DNA from: a virus
DNA length: 50,383 nucleotides
Virus record (IMG/VR): IMGVR_UViG_3300014501_000006
Coordinates: 1 to 50,383 of that record
Reading direction: 5' to 3' (one strand)
Within the stretch, counting starts at the first letter, position 1. Each line of letters opens with the position of its first letter. Under the pieces are notes generated by a model. The model was given only the letters and a program-made list of their open reading frames with translations. It was not told the DNA's origin and did not search any database. This document shows, piece by piece, positions 47,349-50,383 of the stretch. The translations under genes were made by a program, and so were the position numbers.

Positions 47349-47800
47349 TGATCCATTACCACCTGACCACCGCGAAAGTCGTTCTGGTCGCCACGGGAGC
47401 GGCGGTCGCGAGCGGTGCGGTCGCGCTCGCGCAACCGGACCATACTGTGGCTCTCGCGACGATCGCGTCAGTGCCACCGACTCTGACGGCCATCCTAGGG
47501 TTCCTGATACTCTACTTTCAAAACAGGAAGACGCGCGCCGAGTTCAACGGCAAGATGTCAGAACTGATACAAGCGAAAGAGAATATCGCTCTCCGCACAG
47601 GTTGGGATGTGGGTAGTCAGCACGCCAACGCTCGCGCGGAAGTTGTTGCTGAGAAAACCGCAGCGGCTGCCACCGAGTTAGGCGATGCTCGCGAACGCGC
47701 TGCTACCGCTGAGGGTAAGCACGCGGGCACTATCGAGGAACAAGAGCGCGGTATCAAAGAACAGATCCGCGTGGCTGAGGCCAAGAAGGACGAGAAGTAG
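47348..47800 (+). CDS. Two-helix membrane protein with coiled coil (holin or inner-spanin candidate)
   Basis: The 150-residue product has two hydrophobic helices (VVLVATGAAVASGAVALA and IASVPPTLTAILGFLILYF), then from about residue 60 a charged coiled coil (KTRAEFNGKMSELIQAKEN and beyond). The pair of helices at the N-terminus and adjacent transglycosylase gene support holin function; the coiled coil would equally suit an inner-membrane spanin. Confidence 0.6.
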   Translation: MIHYHLTTAKVVLVATGAAVASGAVALAQPDHTVALATIASVPPTLTAILGFLILYFQNRKTRAEFNGKMSELIQAKENIALRTGWDVGSQHANARAEVVAEKTAAAATELGDARERAATAEGKHAGTIEEQERGIKEQIRVAEAKKDEK

Positions 47801-48178
47801 ATGGCGATCGACTATTCGTCTGCTGGCCGATGGGCACAGGTTGTCAGGGCGCTTGCGATGGGGGAATCCAACGAGGACGTAGGCCTTATGGGCGACGGCG
47901 GCAGAGCCTTCGGAATCCTTCAGCAGCACTCCGCATTCTTCGTTGAGTGGTACGGACGCTACCCCCAGATATACCCGATTGATGTGGCCGACACGGTGTG
48001 GGTCGCGCAGATCAAAGCAGCGGCCAGCTTTCTTGAGCATTACGTACCCGCGATGGGTTTGGACTTGGCCGTGGAGAGCTATAATCAAGGCGTGGAAGCC
48101 ATCAGGAGCGGCAAGAGAGTGCCGGACTATCTCGCCCGCTTCAATGTCAATCTCAACAAGGTGAAAGGCCAGCAATGA
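47801..48178 (+). CDS. Transglycosylase-like endolysin
   Basis: The 125-residue protein keeps the lysozyme-like/SLT pattern: ALAMGESNEDVG with the catalytic Glu, GGRAFGILQQHSAFF as the second motif and AVESYNQGVEAI as the third. It would cleave glycan strands of peptidoglycan between sugars. It begins one base after the holin-like gene and has no signal peptide, so it needs a holin for access to the wall. Confidence 0.75.
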   Translation: MAIDYSSAGRWAQVVRALAMGESNEDVGLMGDGGRAFGILQQHSAFFVEWYGRYPQIYPIDVADTVWVAQIKAAASFLEHYVPAMGLDLAVESYNQGVEAIRSGKRVPDYLARFNVNLNKVKGQQ

Positions 48179-48318
48179 CGACCAATGTTTACCCCAAATG
48201 CTCATGCGGCAAACTCTCCCGAATCATTTTCTTTGACAAGGCGCGCGGACAGGTCGTAGACGCCTGCTGGGAATGCTTCGATAATACCGAGACGGGTCGC
48301 GAGATGGCCCGCAAGTGA
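48175..48318 (+). CDS. 47-residue zinc-ribbon protein
   Basis: ATGA overlap with the endolysin. CSCGKLSRI and ACWECFDNT give two Cys pairs. The product is a small zinc ribbon of unknown role, situated in the lysis operon. Confidence 0.6.
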   Translation: MTTNVYPKCSCGKLSRIIFFDKARGQVVDACWECFDNTETGREMARK

Positions 48319-48413
48319 GCCTCGGACGCAAGCTCGCTATCTTTATCGCGCTGTACGGGGTATTGCTTCTGGGGGTATTTAGTGCCTTCTGGGCACTGGG
48401 AGGCTCGCTATGA
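48315..48413 (+). CDS. 32-residue membrane peptide
   Basis: GTG 48315 overlaps the previous stop (GTGA). The product is one hydrophobic helix after a basic start (MSLGRKLAIFIALYGVLLLG). It may be a small holin-like or membrane-regulating peptide. Stop overlaps the next ATG (ATGA). Confidence 0.5.
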   Translation: MSLGRKLAIFIALYGVLLLGVFSAFWALGGSL

Positions 48414-48592
48414 TCTTTACTTCCACGAATGGCGTTGCTACATCGCCGCTTCCCTCCAGTTGCGACTTTTGCCATTTGACAACGACAGGCGGCTGTAAAA
48501 TGTGCATGCCTCATCTCTACGGGGTAAAGTTGCCGTTTAAGATAATCGACCCGCAGATTTGGCCGCGAAGCGACCGCGCTGTTTGGCGCTAG
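48410..48592 (+). CDS. 60-residue Cys-rich hypothetical protein
   Basis: ATGA overlap. CDFCHLTTTGGCKMCMPH gives two CxxC knuckles, probably zinc-binding, followed by a mixed tail. Function unknown. Confidence 0.55.
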   Translation: MIFTSTNGVATSPLPSSCDFCHLTTTGGCKMCMPHLYGVKLPFKIIDPQIWPRSDRAVWR

Positions 48593-48602
48593 GAGGACGG
48601 GA

Positions 48603-48791
48603 ATGTTGCTACTCATCATTCTGCTGATTCTGTTGTTTGGCGGCGGTGGCTGGGGCTACAGCAACGGTTGGGGCGGACCATTCGGGCCGGGACCGGGCGG
48701 CATCGTACCCGTTCTAATCTTGGTGCTGATTCTGTTCTTCCTCTTCGGTGGCCTCGGTAGCGGTTTCGGGCACGGGATGTACTTCCGATGA
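48603..48791 (+). CDS. Two-helix Gly-rich membrane protein
   Basis: The 62-residue product has an N-terminal helix (MLLLIILLILLFGGGGWGYS), a Gly/Pro-rich turn and a second helix (IVPVLILVLILFFLFGGLG). AGGAGGACGG precedes it. The hairpin form resembles pinholin/holin-like and DUF3309-type small proteins. Likely membrane-active. Confidence 0.6.
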   Translation: MLLLIILLILLFGGGGWGYSNGWGGPFGPGPGGIVPVLILVLILFFLFGGLGSGFGHGMYFR

Positions 48792-49312
48792 GCGCGCGCA
48801 AGAAGCCTCCTATCATCAAGCGCGTCGTCAAGAAGGCCATCCCGAGGATCGCAAAGGCGGTGGCCCTGAAGCCGGAAGAGGTGGTGAAGGTGCGAGTGAC
48901 ACCGCCGCCCTTTGAGCCCAATCTACGGTTGGCTCGCGCGCCTACCTTAGACCTAGATTGGCATACCGGCGACGACCCTCCCATCGCCAATCCGATGACA
49001 CCGCGCTACAGCCGCTCCGACGAGGACGAGGCGGACCGCGCGCATCACTCCCCCGAATCCGAAGGCGATGCGTGGGGGATCGCGCTGATGTTGCTGTTCA
49101 TCGTGGGGATCGTTGCGGGGGCCTTGTGGTGGGCAATGAAGCCAAACCGCAACATCAGGCCACAGGTGGAACCCGCAGCCGCGTCGAGCGCGAGCGCACA
49201 GCCTACGGCCTATGGGACGGCAACTACCATCGCTACCCCAAGTCCGACCACCGCGCCGACTGCGTGCGCGAGGCCGACCGTGGACGCCGACGATTATGGG
49301 AAGAATGACTGA
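48788..49312 (+). CDS. Single-pass membrane protein with basic N-terminus and Thr/Ala-rich tail
   Basis: ATGA overlap with the previous gene. Residues 1-25 are strongly basic (SARKKPPIIKRVVKKAIPRI). A transmembrane helix is near residue 100 (GIALMLLFIVGIVAGALWWA), followed by a Thr/Ala/Ser tail (TAYGTATTIATPSPTTAPTA). Tail composition resembles the linkers in the virion proteins. Function unknown. Confidence 0.55.
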   Translation: MSARKKPPIIKRVVKKAIPRIAKAVALKPEEVVKVRVTPPPFEPNLRLARAPTLDLDWHTGDDPPIANPMTPRYSRSDEDEADRAHHSPESEGDAWGIALMLLFIVGIVAGALWWAMKPNRNIRPQVEPAAASSASAQPTAYGTATTIATPSPTTAPTACARPTVDADDYGKND

Positions 49313-49325
49313 GGGGAGGGATTGA

Positions 49326-49790
49326 ATGGCGACCGTGAATCTCCCGCCGTGGCTACGCCGCATCCAGCAGTCATGGTGGTTTCTATTGATCGTGCAGCCC
49401 TTCTTCGGCGCAGCGCTCCCCGTTCTTTACACATCATCGGACGGATTTTCCAACGTCACTCATAACGACATTAAGGCGTGTCTGATTGCTGGCGGTCTGA
49501 CGCTCTACGCTTCGTACCAGAAATCCTTCGGCTCCGATTCCTTCAATAAGGACGGCACGGACAATTTGCAGGTCAAGGAGGTCGTTGAGGCGGATAGCGC
49601 CAATCGCACCGTCGTGGTGGTCCCCGTCGCCTCGCCCCAAGTGCGCGAGCAGATTCGTATCCTTACGGACGCGGGCGCCCCAGTTGCGGTCGTGGCGGCC
49701 CCGGAGGCAGCGTTGAGCGCCCAAATCAAGGCAGCGAACGCCGACCCGCGCTCCATGACAACTGCATCGATATCGTGCAAGCCATCGTGA
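49326..49790 (+). CDS. Holin-like membrane protein
   Basis: The 154-residue product has hydrophobic segments near residues 15-35 (WWFLLIVQPFFGAALPVLY) and 50-65 (CLIAGGLTLYASYQKSF), then a soluble domain rich in Val/Ala. GAGGGA precedes the start. Two-helix organisation fits a holin or membrane protein of the lysis region. Confidence 0.55.
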   Translation: MATVNLPPWLRRIQQSWWFLLIVQPFFGAALPVLYTSSDGFSNVTHNDIKACLIAGGLTLYASYQKSFGSDSFNKDGTDNLQVKEVVEADSANRTVVVVPVASPQVREQIRILTDAGAPVAVVAAPEAALSAQIKAANADPRSMTTASISCKPS

Positions 49791-49978
49791 AACGTCTCGC
49801 TCCAATAGCCTTCTGGTTCTTTTTGTACGTGCTGCCGCCCTCGCCGCTGCCGCAGTTCTCACCGCCGTTTGAAAGCAAACAGCGTTGCCAGCACGGCATG
49901 GCGGTACTGGTCGCTAACGACGTGCATCATCAGATCGAAATTACCAAGTTGTGTTTCGACGACGGGAAGTCCAAATGA
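49787..49978 (+). CDS. 63-residue secreted or membrane-anchored protein
   Basis: I start at GTG 49787, which overlaps the previous stop (GTGA); a GTG at 49775 would add four residues. The hydrophobic head (KRLAPIAFWFFLYVLPPSPL) is a signal peptide or anchor. The rest is short with two Cys. Location suggests an accessory lysis role. Confidence 0.5.
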   Translation: MKRLAPIAFWFFLYVLPPSPLPQFSPPFESKQRCQHGMAVLVANDVHHQIEITKLCFDDGKSK

Positions 49979-50172
49979 AGTGCCGCATTTGCCGCAACCG
50001 CATCTGGCCCTGGCAGCGCGCAACCTACGTGTCGTCCTTCTGGGATTGCGTGAAGCGAGGCGGTGGCAGCTACGCCTACCACACGCGGCATAGCAGGGAG
50101 GCGGTGATGGAACAGCGCATCGCATCTTTAGAAAACGGCTATCGCAACAGCGGCGTTGGGTTGGGACGATGA
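49975..50172 (+). CDS. 65-residue Cys-containing hypothetical protein
   Basis: ATGA overlap. MKCRICRNRIWPWQRATYVS opens with a CxxC knuckle and aromatic residues; a helical, charged tail follows. No family recognised. Confidence 0.55.
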   Translation: MKCRICRNRIWPWQRATYVSSFWDCVKRGGGSYAYHTRHSREAVMEQRIASLENGYRNSGVGLGR

Positions 50173-50366
50173 CCCGCGTTATCACCGTCGGCCTCGGACG
50201 CAACCAGACGCTCGATGCAGCAGAGGCCATCATCACCGCGCACGGCGGCGCGCGCATCGGGCCGGTGACGGTTTTAGAGGATGAGATCATCGAGGCATCG
50301 ATAGACAGCGCGGAATGGAATAGCATCAGGGCCGAACTGGAAGCGGCTGGTTACGAATTGGACTGA
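50169..50366 (+). CDS. 65-residue hypothetical protein spanning the circular junction
   Basis: ATGA overlap with the preceding gene. The product (MTRVITVGLGRNQTLDAAEA, ending in SIRAELEAAGYELD) looks like a small alternating alpha/beta domain, possibly a dimer module. Its C-terminal part repeats at 2-106 because the contig closes there. It directly precedes the lipoprotein gene in the circle. Confidence 0.65.
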   Translation: MTRVITVGLGRNQTLDAAEAIITAHGGARIGPVTVLEDEIIEASIDSAEWNSIRAELEAAGYELD

Positions 50367-50383
50367 CAAGGAGAATTTATGAA
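50261..50383. repeat. Terminal direct repeat, right copy
   Basis: Exact copy of positions 1-123. Joining the two copies restores the gene at 50169-50366 and places it 12 bases upstream of the lipoprotein start, with normal spacing and a good ribosome binding site. That supports true circular continuity. Confidence 0.95.

Noticed and set aside
1-50383. CRISPR array
   Set aside because: No regularly spaced identical repeats were seen; the Gly-rich and collagen-like repeats are coding and irregular.
1-50383. tRNA or rRNA genes
   Set aside because: No cloverleaf-like sequence with GTTCRANNC-type arm was recognised in any gap; gaps are short.

Overview
The window is a complete dsDNA bacteriophage genome rather than a piece of a chromosome. 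Its first 123 bases (1-123) recur exactly as its last 123 (50261-50383), so the contig closes into a circle of 50,260 bp, and the small gene at 50169-50366 re-enters at position 1. Genes are tightly packed, many joined by ATGA, TGATG or GTGA overlaps. A large terminase, P22-like portal, HK97-like major capsid protein, connectors, ejection-type proteins and tail proteins are present. No tail-tape-measure, sheath or tail-tube gene was recognised, which fits a short-tailed (podovirus-like) particle. The host is unknown. The DNA is GC-rich, GTG starts are frequent, and Shine-Dalgarno sites are canonical, so a GC-rich Gram-negative host is likely. Several virion-cluster proteins carry Sec-type signal peptides and Thr/Ala linkers.

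Layout: (1) 47301 to 1067 through the circle junction, rightward: lysis and membrane region with a transglycosylase-like endolysin, several one- or two-helix membrane proteins, a lipoprotein and a permuted NlpC/P60-like peptidase. (2) 1125-7749, leftward: recombination and early operon with RecT annealase, a PD-(D/E)XK exonuclease, a coiled-coil accessory protein, a VRR-NUC nuclease, a HExxH metallopeptidase, a DUF4326 protein and many tiny genes. (3) 7750-7999: divergent control region. (4) 8000-15056, rightward: Cro-like and MerR/excisionase-like DNA-binding proteins, an RNA ligase, an unusual DnaB-N/RecA-like ATPase fusion, GIY-YIG and HNH nucleases, and two methyltransferase-like proteins. 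(5) 15084-17238, leftward: a small operon containing an intact IS1595/ISXO2-type DDE transposase among tiny zinc-ribbon and membrane peptides. It is controlled from a promoter overlapped by a perfect 7+7 palindrome. (6) 17331-17992: a control region with a ghost copy of the start of a structural gene. (7) 17993-47292, rightward: packaging and virion genes, starting with a terminase split into separate ATPase and nuclease ORFs, then connectors, fibre and adhesin-like proteins, a large tail-hub-like protein, GNAT-like and ejection-type proteins, an ATP-grasp enzyme, portal, scaffold-like protein, capsid, a cluster of tiny basic proteins and a large spike-like protein.

No integrase, tRNA gene, CRISPR array or DNA polymerase was found. 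The phage seems to rely on the host replisome, loaded by its own ATPase, together with RecT/exonuclease recombination. The most unusual points are the embedded transposase in a genome without an integrase, the ATP-grasp enzyme directly coupled to a 23-residue peptide ORF, the split terminase, the synonymous-only ghost duplication at 17335, long out-of-frame overlaps, and several very short 'relay' ORFs linking neighbouring genes.
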